A DNA stretch of 64,000 bases from Bacteroidales bacterium (lineage in GTDB: Bacteria > Bacteroidota > Bacteroidia > Bacteroidales > P3), in NCBI GenBank assembly GCA_017480185.1, contig JAFVBC010000015.1:1-64000 (forward strand), in the 5' to 3' direction. Below are positions 36,411 to 45,255 of this stretch, one piece after another (position 1 is the first letter of the stretch; every line of letters begins with the position of its first letter). Below the pieces are notes generated by a model. That model worked only from the letters and a program-made list of their open reading frames with translations. It searched no databases and was not told the origin of the DNA. The position numbers and the translations under genes are program-made.

Positions 36411-37799
36411 ATGTTTAATAAGGCTACCTACATTGCTCGTCGTGAGCAGTTGCGCAAAGAGCTTGGCACCGGGCTGGTGATAATGCCAGGCAACCATGAA
36501 GCCCCGTGTAATTATAAGGACAACACCTATTGGTTTCGACAAGACAGCACGTTCCTATACTTCTTTGGTTTGCAACGTGAAGACATGGTAGGTGTGATTG
36601 ATTGCGATAGTGGAATTGACTATATTTTTGCCAACGACTATGACATAGACGACATAATATGGACGGGGGCTCTACCCTCGGTCAGCGAGTTGGCAGCAAG
36701 CGCAGGAGTTGACAACTCGGCCGACATGAAGTCGCTAAAGACTATGTGTATGAAAGCCATTGCAAAGGGTCAACGTATACACATTCTGCCCCCCTACCGT
36801 GCCGACATCCGTGCCGACCTATCCGACTGGCTCGGTCTTGATATAAAGGCAGTAGACGCCTACATCTCCATACCCTTGATTCTTGCTTGCGTTAAACAAC
36901 GCAGTGTAAAGAGCGAGGAAGAGATTGCCGAGATAGAGAAGGCCATTGCCACCGCTTATAACATGCACGTTGGTGCAATGAAGATGGCTATGCCTGGGCG
37001 TTATGAATACGAATTGGCTGGTTTTATGGAAGGAGAAGCGTGGAAAGGTAACGGACCGGTCAGTTTCCCAGTTATTATGACAATTCATGGTGAGACCCTT
37101 CACAATCACGGCCACAACCACCGATTGGAGGAAGGCCGGATGCTGGTGATGGATGCCGGATGCGAAACGCCCATGAACTACTGTTCAGATATAACTCGCA
37201 GTGTACCCGTTGGTGGTCGATTCAACGAAAGACAAAGAGCAATATACGAAATTGTGCTTGCAGCCAACCTCGAAGCAGCTCACGTAACGCGTCCTGGTAT
37301 AACCTATAAAGAGGTGCACACAGCAGCCAGCAAAGTGTTGGCAGAAGGATATAAAAACTTGGGTATACTGAAAGGTAGTGTGGACGACATAGTGGCAAAC
37401 GGTGCACATAGTTTGATGATGCCCCACGGTTTGGGACACATGATGGGGCTCGACGTACACGACATGGAGAATTATGGTCAAATAAATGTGGGGTATGATG
37501 ATGAGACACGTCCCAGCCAGCAGTTTGGTTTAGCCAGTCTTCGTTGTGGCAGACGCCTGCAACCAGGCTTTGTTATAACCGATGAGCCGGGATGCTATTT
37601 CATCCCTGCATTGATTGACAAATGGCACGCCGAAGGTACAAACAAGGACTTTATTAACTTTGACGAACTTGAAAAGTGGAAAGACTTTGGTGGTATACGC
37701 ATTGAAGACGACATTCTCGTAACCGATAATGGAGCCCGTGTTCTCGGCAAACCAATACCCAAAAGTGTAAAAGAGATAGAGGAGGTAATGGCACAATGA
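36411..37799 (+). CDS. pepP: Aminopeptidase P family metallopeptidase (M24B)
   Basis: 462 residues from ATG 36411 (MFNKATYIARREQLRKEL); a longer frame of nine codons is unlikely. Aminopeptidase P removes an N-terminal residue that precedes proline. The N-terminal domain has DNTYWFRQDSTFLYFFGL. The pita-bread metal ligands are the Asp pair in VMDAGCETPMNYCSDITRS, His in HGLGHMMGLDVHDME, Glu in ITDEPGCYF and Glu in GGIRIEDDILVT. It overlaps the nucleoside kinase gene by ATGA. No signal peptide; cytoplasmic. Confidence 0.94.
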   Translation: MFNKATYIARREQLRKELGTGLVIMPGNHEAPCNYKDNTYWFRQDSTFLYFFGLQREDMVGVIDCDSGIDYIFANDYDIDDIIWTGALPSVSELAASAGVDNSADMKSLKTMCMKAIAKGQRIHILPPYRADIRADLSDWLGLDIKAVDAYISIPLILACVKQRSVKSEEEIAEIEKAIATAYNMHVGAMKMAMPGRYEYELAGFMEGEAWKGNGPVSFPVIMTIHGETLHNHGHNHRLEEGRMLVMDAGCETPMNYCSDITRSVPVGGRFNERQRAIYEIVLAANLEAAHVTRPGITYKEVHTAASKVLAEGYKNLGILKGSVDDIVANGAHSLMMPHGLGHMMGLDVHDMENYGQINVGYDDETRPSQQFGLASLRCGRRLQPGFVITDEPGCYFIPALIDKWHAEGTNKDFINFDELEKWKDFGGIRIEDDILVTDNGARVLGKPIPKSVKEIEEVMAQ

Positions 37800-39469
37800 C
37801 ACAGATAGAGATAGTACTGGTAAACACAAACCAACGCAGAAACATCGAACAGGGTACAACCGTAGCCGAATTAGCCAAACAATATTTGGCCGAACAACCC
37901 TCCGATGCTACTAAACAACCCATTCTGGGAGCTTTGGTAAACAATCGTATTGAGTCGCTACAATATCGCATATACAACCCCAAAGTAGTTCGCCTGCTCA
38001 CCATCAACGACAGAAAGGGTTATCGCATCTATCGCGACTCTTTGTGTTTTATGCTCTATAAAGCAGCAAAAGATTGCTTTCCCACGGCTACACTTGAAAT
38101 AGAGCACTCGCTTCAAGATGGTTTCTTCTGTCAGATAAATGGTAATGATCTTCCCTCGCAACAGGAAGTGTGCGCCGCTATTAAGCAACGTATGCAGGAA
38201 TTGCAAAAGGCAGATTTGCCGTTTGAAGGGAAAACGATGCTACTTTCCGATGCCATAGATCTTATTAGAAAAGAAAATCTACCCAAGACTCTGCATCTTT
38301 TAGAAGGGCTGAACCAACTGTATATTGAGATGAATATGCTTGATGGTGCAGTGCACAAGGTGAACGGAAAACTTGCACCTTCGACAGGATGCTTGCGATG
38401 CTGGGATTTTTGCACGTATGAAAATGGCTACAATCTGCGCTGCGCCAATCCCGACAGCCCCAATAAGTTATCGGCACTGAATGAAACGCCCAAACTTTTC
38501 TCTATTTTCCGCGAACACCATCAATGGGTCGACCTGCTGCAAACACCGACCATAAGCGACTATAACCGCATAGTTCACGACAAAGGAGGACAGCATTTAA
38601 TACACCTTGCCGAGGCTTTGCACGAGAAAAAATATGCCGAAATTGCCGAAATGGTAAAGAGTAGCGGTGCACGAATGGTATTATTGGCTGGCCCCTCAAG
38701 CAGTGGTAAAACAACATCGTGCCGCCGATTGAGCGTGCAATTAAGCGTGTTGGGCTACGATGTGCAGCAAATATCGCTTGACGACTACTTTGTCTGCCGT
38801 GCACGCACACCAAAACTTCCAAACGGGGAATTTGATTTTGAAAGCATCGATGCTCTTGACATCCCCCTGTTGAACGAGCATTTACTATCGCTTTTCAAGG
38901 GCGAAGAGGTGAAGATACCCACGTTTGACTTCATAAAAGGCGACCCCTATTATAGTGGTAAAACCCTACAACTGGGCAAGAACAGCATTCTTGTTGTTGA
39001 AGGCATTCACGCTTTGAATCCCAAACTTACTGCACAAATTGACGAAAGTTTGAAGTTCAAGGTATACGTTTCAGCGTTGACCCAACTGGCTATAGACGGA
39101 CAAAATATAATTCACGGTTCAGAGAATAGGCTTGTACGTAGGTTGGTGAGGGACAATAACTTCAGAGGATGGGGAGCTTTAGACACACTGCACCGTTGGC
39201 CAGAAGTGGTAAGGGGCGAGAGAATGCACATATTCCCCTATCAAGAAAATGCCAACGTGATGTTCAATTCGGCATTACTATACGAACTTGGCGTGCTAAA
39301 AGTTTATGCTGAGCCATTGCTCAAGGCCGTACCCGAAAACTGCGAAGAGTATGCTACAGCGCAACAACTTCTGACATTCTCGGAGTTAATCCTGCCTATT
39401 GAGTCGGGCAAAATACCCTACAACAGTATAATGAGGGAGTTCCTTGGAGGAAGTTCGTTTGAATATTGA
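37796..39469 (+). CDS. Nucleoside (uridine-type) kinase with TGS and ThrRS-like N-terminal domains
   Basis: 557 residues, a fusion common in Bacteroidota and Firmicutes. Residues 1-65 are a TGS domain and about 70-230 resemble the second editing-type domain of threonyl-tRNA synthetase (IEHSLQDGFFCQI). The C-terminal half is a P-loop phosphoribulokinase/uridine kinase domain with LAGPSSSGKTTSCRR near residue 300, ISLDDYFVCR, and EGIHALNPKL. The kinase part should phosphorylate uridine or cytidine; the role of the N-terminal domains is not known. Translationally coupled to pepP and followed by a strong terminator shared with tsf. Confidence 0.9.
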   Translation: MTQIEIVLVNTNQRRNIEQGTTVAELAKQYLAEQPSDATKQPILGALVNNRIESLQYRIYNPKVVRLLTINDRKGYRIYRDSLCFMLYKAAKDCFPTATLEIEHSLQDGFFCQINGNDLPSQQEVCAAIKQRMQELQKADLPFEGKTMLLSDAIDLIRKENLPKTLHLLEGLNQLYIEMNMLDGAVHKVNGKLAPSTGCLRCWDFCTYENGYNLRCANPDSPNKLSALNETPKLFSIFREHHQWVDLLQTPTISDYNRIVHDKGGQHLIHLAEALHEKKYAEIAEMVKSSGARMVLLAGPSSSGKTTSCRRLSVQLSVLGYDVQQISLDDYFVCRARTPKLPNGEFDFESIDALDIPLLNEHLLSLFKGEEVKIPTFDFIKGDPYYSGKTLQLGKNSILVVEGIHALNPKLTAQIDESLKFKVYVSALTQLAIDGQNIIHGSENRLVRRLVRDNNFRGWGALDTLHRWPEVVRGERMHIFPYQENANVMFNSALLYELGVLKVYAEPLLKAVPENCEEYATAQQLLTFSELILPIESGKIPYNSIMREFLGGSSFEY

Positions 39470-39490
39470 ACGTACGATATTGACAGCACA

Positions 39491-39527
39491 AAAAAGGGGA
39501 GGCTTTGAAAAGCCTCCCCTTTTTTTG
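39491..39527. terminator. Bidirectional terminator between the kinase gene and tsf
   Basis: AAAAAGGGGAGGCTT (39491-39505) pairs with AAGCCTCCCCTTTTT (39510-39524) around a TGAA loop. The A-run and T-run on each side make it work for both converging units, the kinase gene (+) and tsf (-). Confidence 0.92.
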
Positions 39528-39547
39528 TTTTCTACAACAGATGATGC

Positions 39548-40534
39548 TTATGCACCAAGTTCAAGACGTTTGAAACCTGTGCAACGCAAATCCTTATCAG
39601 CCTTTGAAATAAAGTCTTTTACCTTTACTTTGGCCTCCATGATGTACTCCTGCTCCATGAGAGTATTCTCTTGGAAGTACTTGTTGAGACGACCGTTGGC
39701 GATATTATTGATTTGTTTCTCATCGAGGGTAGCGGCTTTTTCGGCGGCAACTTTCTCCTTAATTTCGCGAGCCTTGTTGACCTGCTCTTCTGTGATCCAG
39801 CCCTTACCCATATTGGAAGCCATGTGCTCTTCGCTATCAACGTGAGCGGGATTTATACCTTCCTTGCGCAAAGCAGCATCTACAGCCTTACCTACGAGTT
39901 CTTCTTTGGTCTTTTCAACAGCCACGCGGAACTCGGTGTCCTTTATTTCCTGGGGTACGCTATCGGCATCAATAGCCACAGGACGCATAGCAACAACTTG
40001 CATTGCAATGTCATGACCTACTTGATCATAGCCGTCCTTGTTGAGTCCCACTATGGCAGCCATACGATTACCTGGGTGGACATAGGCATAAACCTTTTCC
40101 GACTCAAGTGCCTCAAAGTGGGCGAGTTCAATTTTTTCACCAATTTTTGCAATCTGATCGGTGATAGCATCGGCTACTTTTACCCCATTAAGGTCCATGT
40201 TCAGCACATCCTCTTTCGAAGTGAGGTGCTGAGCCATAGCGGTATCGATGATAGAGTTGGTGAAATCAACAAATCCAGCATTAGTGGCGACAAAGTCAGT
40301 CTCACAACTAACCATAATGAGAGCACCGTAGTTGCCCATTGTTTTTGCCAGCACACAACCCTCATTTGCATCGCGGTCGGCGCGCTTGGCTGCCATTTTC
40401 TGACCTTTTTGGCGCAGCAATTCGATGGCTTTTTCCATGTCGCCATCGCACTCAACGAGAGCTTTTTTGCAGTCCATCATACCCACACCAGTGAGTTTGC
40501 GGAGCTCGTTTACCTGTGAAGCGGTAATTGCCAT
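39548..40534 (-). CDS. tsf: Translation elongation factor Ts
   Basis: 328 residues. EF-Ts recharges EF-Tu by releasing GDP. The UBA-like N-terminal domain reads LRKLTGVGMMDCKKALVECD. The conserved core CETDFVATNAGF follows, then the dimerisation part and a C-terminal segment (SDSYTK-less, ending GFKRLELGA). This is longer than the roughly 280-residue E. coli protein but usual for Bacteroidota. It starts 30 bases after rpsB, its standard partner, and ends at the shared terminator. Confidence 0.97.
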   Translation of the reverse strand: MAITASQVNELRKLTGVGMMDCKKALVECDGDMEKAIELLRQKGQKMAAKRADRDANEGCVLAKTMGNYGALIMVSCETDFVATNAGFVDFTNSIIDTAMAQHLTSKEDVLNMDLNGVKVADAITDQIAKIGEKIELAHFEALESEKVYAYVHPGNRMAAIVGLNKDGYDQVGHDIAMQVVAMRPVAIDADSVPQEIKDTEFRVAVEKTKEELVGKAVDAALRKEGINPAHVDSEEHMASNMGKGWITEEQVNKAREIKEKVAAEKAATLDEKQINNIANGRLNKYFQENTLMEQEYIMEAKVKVKDFISKADKDLRCTGFKRLELGA

Positions 40535-40564
40535 ATTGTGTTTTCCTTTCTTTAACGTTAAAAA

Positions 40565-41398
40565 TTATTCCTCCGCGGCGTTGCGAGGTTCGGCAGCGGC
40601 CTGCTCGTTAGCCTTAGGCTCGTCGGTACGGGGACGACGGGCGCGTGTCTTGCGCTCGGGTTTGGCCTCGTCATTGGCCGATTGATCTTCGGCTTGAGCC
40701 TCTTTGTCGAGCATACGTTCGTTAAGGCCCTCTTGAATAGCCTCAACCATGTGTTTGAGGATGATGGCTATTGACTTTGACGCGTCGTCGTTAGCAGGAA
40801 TGGGGAAATCGATAAGATCGGGATTGGTGTTGGTATCAACCAATGCAAATGTTGGGATGTTAAGACGGCGAGCCTCGGCCACAGCAATGTGTTCCTTGTT
40901 GATGTCAATAACAAACAGAGCACTGGGCAAACGAGTAAGGTCGGCTATCGAGCCAAGGTTCTTGTCGAGTTTAGCGCGCTCACGCTGTACTTGCAGACGT
41001 TCACGTTTGCTGATGTTGTTGAAGTCCTTATCGTGCATCAACTGATCCAAACTGTTCATCTTCTTAACAGCTTTGCGGATAGTGGTGAAGTTGGTGAGCA
41101 TACCGCCCGGCCAACGCTCGGTGACGAAAGGCATGTCAACACTCTTTGCCATCTCGGCTACAACGTCTTTAGCCTGCTTTTTGGTGGCAACGAAAAGCAC
41201 TTTCTTGCCCGACTTTGCCATTTGCTTCAATGCGGCAGCAGCCTCATCGGCTTTGGCTATGGTTTTTTGCAGGTCAATTACATGAATGCCATTGTGCTCC
41301 TTGAAGATATAGGGAGCCATTTTGGGATTCCACTTGCGTTTCAGGTGACCAAAATGGCAACCAGCATCCAGTAGTTCTTCGAATTTCAATTCGTTCAT
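40565..41398 (-). CDS. rpsB: 30S ribosomal protein S2
   Basis: 277 residues. The start MNELKFEELLDAGCHFGHL and the stretches KMAPYIFKEHNGIHVIDLQKT, VATKKQAKDVV and ERWPGGMLTNFTTIRKAV are typical for S2. The C-terminal 50 residues are a low-complexity, charged extension rich in Glu, Ala, Lys and Arg (KPERKTRARRPRTDEPKAN), not part of the ribosomal core. It has a 227-base gap upstream with a folded RNA element and is followed by tsf. Confidence 0.98.
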   Translation of the reverse strand: MNELKFEELLDAGCHFGHLKRKWNPKMAPYIFKEHNGIHVIDLQKTIAKADEAAAALKQMAKSGKKVLFVATKKQAKDVVAEMAKSVDMPFVTERWPGGMLTNFTTIRKAVKKMNSLDQLMHDKDFNNISKRERLQVQRERAKLDKNLGSIADLTRLPSALFVIDINKEHIAVAEARRLNIPTFALVDTNTNPDLIDFPIPANDDASKSIAIILKHMVEAIQEGLNERMLDKEAQAEDQSANDEAKPERKTRARRPRTDEPKANEQAAAEPRNAAEE

Positions 41399-41555
41399 TT
41401 TGTTTACTTTCCTTTTTGTTTAACTTGTGCAACCCTCGCTGCGTCTATGAGGCTACATTTTGTGGTCTTATAATTTCAACACACACTGGCAATGCAGCAG
41501 AACTTGACGAGAGTTTGGATACTAAACTGTTCTTTATTCATTGGCTTTGCCTCAA

Positions 41556-41605
41556 GAGACCTTTGTCATAGCGTCTCGAAAAGAGGCTCTCAGGACAGAG
41601 GTCTC
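41556..41605 (-). ncRNA. Possible structured leader element upstream of rpsB
   Basis: GAGACC...TGTC and GACA...GGTCTC (41605-41594 against 41567-41556 on the minus strand) can pair, enclosing an inner hairpin at 41588-41570. A further short hairpin (GTTGC...GCAAC) lies between it and the rpsI stop. No T-run follows, so it is not a simple terminator. Its place between rpsI and rpsB suggests RNA processing or control of rpsB by ribosomal protein; both are inference. The rest of the gap 41399-41555 shows nothing clear. Confidence 0.45.
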
Positions 41606-41625
41606 GTTGCACAGTGCAGCAACGA

Positions 41626-42015
41626 CTAACGTTTACTGAACTGGAAGCGTTTACGAGCCTTGGGCTGACCAGCTTTCTTACGCTCAACCATACGTGGGTC
41701 GCGCATCAGGAAGCCTTCTTTCTTCAGAGCTGGACGGTCTTCGATGTTGTTTTCACACAAGGCGCGAGCTATGGCCATACGCAGAGCCTGAGCCTGGCCA
41801 GTGATTCCACCACCATCAAGGTTGGCCTTTACATCCCATTTACCCTCGGCATTGGCCACAACGAAAGCCTGATTGACGATGTACTGCAGCGGACCGGTGG
41901 GAAAATACTCCTTATAGTCGCGCTGGTTTACCATGATTTTACCCTCACCTGGGGTCATGTATATGCGAGCAACAGCTGTTTTTCTTCTACCAATAGTGTT
42001 AATAACTTCTGCCAT
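41626..42015 (-). CDS. rpsI: 30S ribosomal protein S9
   Basis: 129 residues, normal length. NTIGRRKTAVARIYMTPGEG at the start and the invariant C-terminus KARKRFQFSKR, whose tail reaches the ribosomal P site, identify it. It follows rplM after 6 bases, the standard L13-S9 pair. Confidence 0.98.
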   Translation of the reverse strand: MAEVINTIGRRKTAVARIYMTPGEGKIMVNQRDYKEYFPTGPLQYIVNQAFVVANAEGKWDVKANLDGGGITGQAQALRMAIARALCENNIEDRPALKKEGFLMRDPRMVERKKAGQPKARKRFQFSKR

Positions 42016-42021
42016 AACGGA

Positions 42022-42477
42022 TTATCTTACGTCGTTAATATTGATGGTCTTAGGGTTCTGACCCTGGTGCGGATGCTCGCTACCAGCATAAACATAGAGG
42101 TTGCGATAAAGCTGGGCACCAAGACGGTTTTTGGGCAGCATACCACGTATGGCGTGCTCAAGCACACGTTCGGGGTGCGAAGCCAACACTTTGGCGGGAG
42201 TGGTCTCGCGTTGACCACCAGGATAGCCAGTGTAACGCTGGTATATTTTGTCGGTCATCTTTTTGCCAGTGAAGACCACTTTCTCGGCATTGATAATGAT
42301 GACGTTGTCGCCGCAGTCGACATGAGGTGTGTAACTGGGCTTTGTTTTGCCACGCAGGATGTTGGCAACACGAGTGGCCAAACGACCCACGGTCTGATTC
42401 TCTGCATCAACCAGCACCCATTCTTTTTTGACGGTGTTTTTGTTGGCCGAGATGGTTTTGTAGCTTAACGTGCTCAT
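42022..42477 (-). CDS. rplM: 50S ribosomal protein L13
   Basis: 151 residues. L13 helps start assembly of the large subunit. WVLVDAENQTVGRLATRVA, the KPSYTPHVDCGDNVIIINAE block and the region AIRGMLPKNRLGAQLYRNL match the family. First gene of rplM-rpsI-rpsB-tsf. The transcript from the promoter at 42719-42748 would carry a leader of about 230 bases, long enough for a control element. Confidence 0.98.
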   Translation of the reverse strand: MSTLSYKTISANKNTVKKEWVLVDAENQTVGRLATRVANILRGKTKPSYTPHVDCGDNVIIINAEKVVFTGKKMTDKIYQRYTGYPGGQRETTPAKVLASHPERVLEHAIRGMLPKNRLGAQLYRNLYVYAGSEHPHQGQNPKTININDVR

Positions 42478-42718
42478 TTCTTGTTATTTGTTCTTTCGTC
42501 AAATGCTTGCACAGCTTGATATTGTTTACCTTAAAACATCATTGGTCACGCCGCCGCAAGCATTTTCGGCATAACTTTTTATTGCATTTCTTCAGTTCCT
42601 TGCCACGCCAAATAATCCATTACCAACCGACGGATAAGCCAGTATTGCATCATTTGAACCTGATTGTCAGAGCCTTGAACGGGTAAATCAAGCCCTAATC
42701 AACCATGCAAAGAGTGTG

Positions 42719-42748
42719 CAAAGTTATTCATTTTTTTTCACTTACAAA
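42719..42748 (-). promoter_or_regulatory. Promoter of the rplM-rpsI-rpsB-tsf cluster
   Basis: Minus-strand -7 box TAACTTTG at 42726-42719 and TTTG at 42748-42745 with an 18-base spacer, a close fit to the Bacteroidota consensus. The leader from about 42712 to the rplM start at 42477 is roughly 235 bases; no strong hairpin was recognised in it by eye. Confidence 0.65.
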
Positions 42749-42845
42749 GTTTTTTTGCGTTTTTTCGGCACTTTTTTGTCAAAATATGACGCGAATACTG
42801 ACAGCCATAATTCCCCCTCTGAAAGACAGGAGAAAGACATCTTCG

Positions 42846-42934
42846 ACCTCTCTCCGACCTATCATCACCTGCCGAGGTAGGTGTTGGGTAGGACTTGGTC
42901 AGGAGTTGATAAGGAGATGGTCAGGAGATGATAC
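42846..42934. repeat. Intergenic 11-bp-period palindromic repeat, copy B2
   Basis: The centre ATCACCTGCCGAGGTAGGTG is an imperfect palindrome at 42864-42883. Four clean units follow: GGTAGGACTTG (42887-42897), GTCAGGAGTTG (42898-42908), ATAAGGAGATG (42909-42919), GTCAGGAGATG (42920-42930). It lies just after the acyltransferase stop and upstream of the rplM promoter. Confidence 0.85.
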
Positions 42935-42940
42935 TAATTT

Positions 42941-44041
42941 TCAACGATTTAACGAAGCCTCTACTGGATTGGCATAAATACGCAAAAAAATGTCGCGATG
43001 CTCGTCGGTTGGAAGGGTGTCAAGTCGTTGTAGGAAAGCGTGTTGCGTAGACGGGGAATAACGCAGTTGATGGCGATGGGTGCCGTGCAGCATGTCGTAG
43101 GCCAAATAGTTGGTCGGCATAAGATGGTAGATGCGATGAATACTCCTGTCGAGTGCTTTTGCCACATAGGTGGAGAGGTTTCGACTATCGGTTGCCATCA
43201 GCGCGGTGCGTCGTAATGGGCGCGACAGAGCAATGTGCATACGTCCTTTGTAGCCCCCAATACCGGTTACAATACTGTTTAAGTCTTCGCCATCGGCCTT
43301 AACATAAGCTTCACGGCGAGAGCGGTACAGTTCGTTAGTTTTCAACACGTCGCATGGATCCCACTCGTAGGATGCAGCCATTGACAGAATGTTAAGGTTG
43401 GCAAGTGCTTTTTGGGGATGGTCGGGATGGTTCATACAAAGCATTTTTATCACGGCTTCGCTTGTCATGTCGCGTCCATCTTTAGCCCTTCCATTGCGCT
43501 GCGCAATCCAGACCGACTGACCTTGTTCCACAATTAAATGGTGGATATAGGCCGAAAGGTGAGACAAACTCTCATAAAACTGTCTGCGATTACCCCCACG
43601 AGGCATGCGTACAAGTTTGTTGGTAAGAAATAGCTCACGTACAAGGGGGTTGGTCAATAAATTGTCGCCGAATACAATAAACGTTGTGCTGCGACGCTTC
43701 GATAGCAGAAGGTGCTGCAAAAGAAAAGCATCCAATGTTATGTCGCGATGGTTCGACACAATGAGGTGCCCTTTTCGACCAGTCAACAGTTCAAAGCCCG
43801 ACGAGGTGAGCCCTGCAGAGGTGTCGGCAATGATACGTTGCACCGCATCGGTCATGCATGAGGACTGCCATTGATGTATTGACGCAATGCCGAGAACACG
43901 CTCGCGCACAAGATGCGAAGGCGTATCGGGGTAGACCATTTTAGCCACCTGTGGGAAATAAACAGTGTCAACAATGCGACTCATTGCGGCAGGTATTTCC
44001 GAGTCGAAATATGGGCGAATGTCGTCGAATGCTGTAGTCAT
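42941..44041 (-). CDS. Glycerolipid acyltransferase family protein
   Basis: 366 residues. The acyltransferase motif is LIVSNHRDITLDAFLLQ near residue 94-110, followed by MPRGGNRRQFYESLSHL and VWIAQRNGRAKDG. In classic PlsB/PlsC proteins four residues separate His and Asp; here NHRDITLD has five, a form I associate with Bacteroidota homologues. It probably adds an acyl chain to glycerol 3-phosphate or lysophosphatidate, and the partner gene gpsA, which supplies glycerol 3-phosphate, lies directly upstream with a 1-base gap. I chose ATG 44041 over GTG 44053. It ends 7 bases before repeat B2. Confidence 0.85.
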   Translation of the reverse strand: MTTAFDDIRPYFDSEIPAAMSRIVDTVYFPQVAKMVYPDTPSHLVRERVLGIASIHQWQSSCMTDAVQRIIADTSAGLTSSGFELLTGRKGHLIVSNHRDITLDAFLLQHLLLSKRRSTTFIVFGDNLLTNPLVRELFLTNKLVRMPRGGNRRQFYESLSHLSAYIHHLIVEQGQSVWIAQRNGRAKDGRDMTSEAVIKMLCMNHPDHPQKALANLNILSMAASYEWDPCDVLKTNELYRSRREAYVKADGEDLNSIVTGIGGYKGRMHIALSRPLRRTALMATDSRNLSTYVAKALDRSIHRIYHLMPTNYLAYDMLHGTHRHQLRYSPSTQHAFLQRLDTLPTDEHRDIFLRIYANPVEASLNR

Positions 44042-44042
44042 G

Positions 44043-45047
44043 CTATAAGACACTATCTATCAAATGAGTAAATTCGGCACGAGGGTCTACCCCATCGTAC
44101 AGCACACGTCCCACAGCTTCTGCGACTGGCATACTCTGCAGCATTCCTTTATCCATGCACCGTTTTATAGCTGCTGTACCATAGTAGCCTTCAGCCACTG
44201 CTGCAGCCTCATTGAGCACATCTGCTACCGATTCGCCACTGCCCACTCGTACTCCCAACTGATGATTCCGACTATGCTCCGACCAGCATGTAACCATCAG
44301 ATCGCCGAGGAAATAATATTCATCAAAACATCTGAACCCTGGTTCTTCCAGCCGTTCTATCTGGGTGTACATCTCGCGTAAGGCAGCCGTAACTATCACG
44401 GCTTTCATGTTGTCACCTAAATGTAAACCGTCACAAATGCCGCTGGCTATGGCATAAATATTTTTCATCACGCCAGCCCATTCAACAGCATGCACATGGG
44501 TAGTAGTGTACAAATGGGTGTAATGGCACGACAATAATTGCTGCACAGTAGAAGCGAGATTGGGGTTTTCTGAAGCCACGGTGAGAAACGTGGGCTTACG
44601 TTCTACGACTTCCTCGGCATGAGAAGGTCCACCAACCACACAAATGGCACTTTGAGGTACCGACAGTTCTCGGTTGAGGAAAACAGATACAGGCTTGTCG
44701 CATCCTACAACAATACCCTTTACCATTGACACAAACTGCTTGCCGTGATATGCCTCAATCTCCAATTGTCCCAACACTGTCCCCACAAAGGCCGAGGGAA
44801 CTGCGATAAAAAGAATGTCGCTTTGCTGCACTACAAAGCGCAAATCGTTACTGGCGTGCATACGGTGTGCATCAAGCCTCACATCCGAAAGATGCTTAAT
44901 GTTTACGCCATTGCTGTTGATTTCGGTCGCGACAGCCTCATCCCTCACCCACCAATTTAACTCAACATCGCCATTTTCAAGTAGAATATTAGCCACAGCC
45001 ACAGCCCAGCTGCCGCCACCTATAATTCCTAATCTTTTGTTTGTCAT
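44043..45047 (-). CDS. gpsA: Glycerol-3-phosphate dehydrogenase [NAD(P)+]
   Basis: 334 residues. GpsA reduces dihydroxyacetone phosphate to glycerol 3-phosphate, the backbone of phospholipids. It begins MTNKRLGIIGGGSWAVAVAN with the dinucleotide motif GGGSWA (residues 10-15). KGIVVGCDKPVS, VVGGPSHAEEV with the family SHAEEV pattern, and EWAGVMKNIYAIASGICDGL (catalytic lysine) follow. A frame 42 residues longer runs through the promoter and is rejected. Next in the operon is the acyltransferase. Confidence 0.96.
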   Translation of the reverse strand: MTNKRLGIIGGGSWAVAVANILLENGDVELNWWVRDEAVATEINSNGVNIKHLSDVRLDAHRMHASNDLRFVVQQSDILFIAVPSAFVGTVLGQLEIEAYHGKQFVSMVKGIVVGCDKPVSVFLNRELSVPQSAICVVGGPSHAEEVVERKPTFLTVASENPNLASTVQQLLSCHYTHLYTTTHVHAVEWAGVMKNIYAIASGICDGLHLGDNMKAVIVTAALREMYTQIERLEEPGFRCFDEYYFLGDLMVTCWSEHSRNHQLGVRVGSGESVADVLNEAAAVAEGYYGTAAIKRCMDKGMLQSMPVAEAVGRVLYDGVDPRAEFTHLIDSVL

Positions 45048-45094
45048 TAAGTTGAAGTTAGTTGCACCCCAAAAGGTGCGTAGCAAATTAAAGG

Positions 45095-45102
45095 CAAAGG
45101 TA
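45095..45102 (-). promoter_or_regulatory. -7 box of the gpsA operon
   Basis: Minus-strand TACCTTTG, 48 bases before the gpsA start. No clear -33 TTTG. The remaining divergent gap to 45255 is A/T-rich and shows no convincing plus-strand box. Confidence 0.45.
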
Positions 45103-45255
45103 TAATTGATACTTTGAAAAATTAACAGAGTTTTATTAAATTTTGTTAATTCAATCAATCTCGTCCCTTCCATTCGCTATCAAACTATGCCATTTTGTGT
45201 ACCATAAACAATAAAAACACTATACAAACGTTGTGATAAAAGATTTGACTGAAAA

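Noticed and set aside
41614..42468. 284-residue plus-strand frame across rpsI and rplM
   Set aside because: Both ribosomal proteins are certain on the minus strand; the frame is an antisense by-product. The same holds for the 282-residue frame over tsf at 39671-40519.
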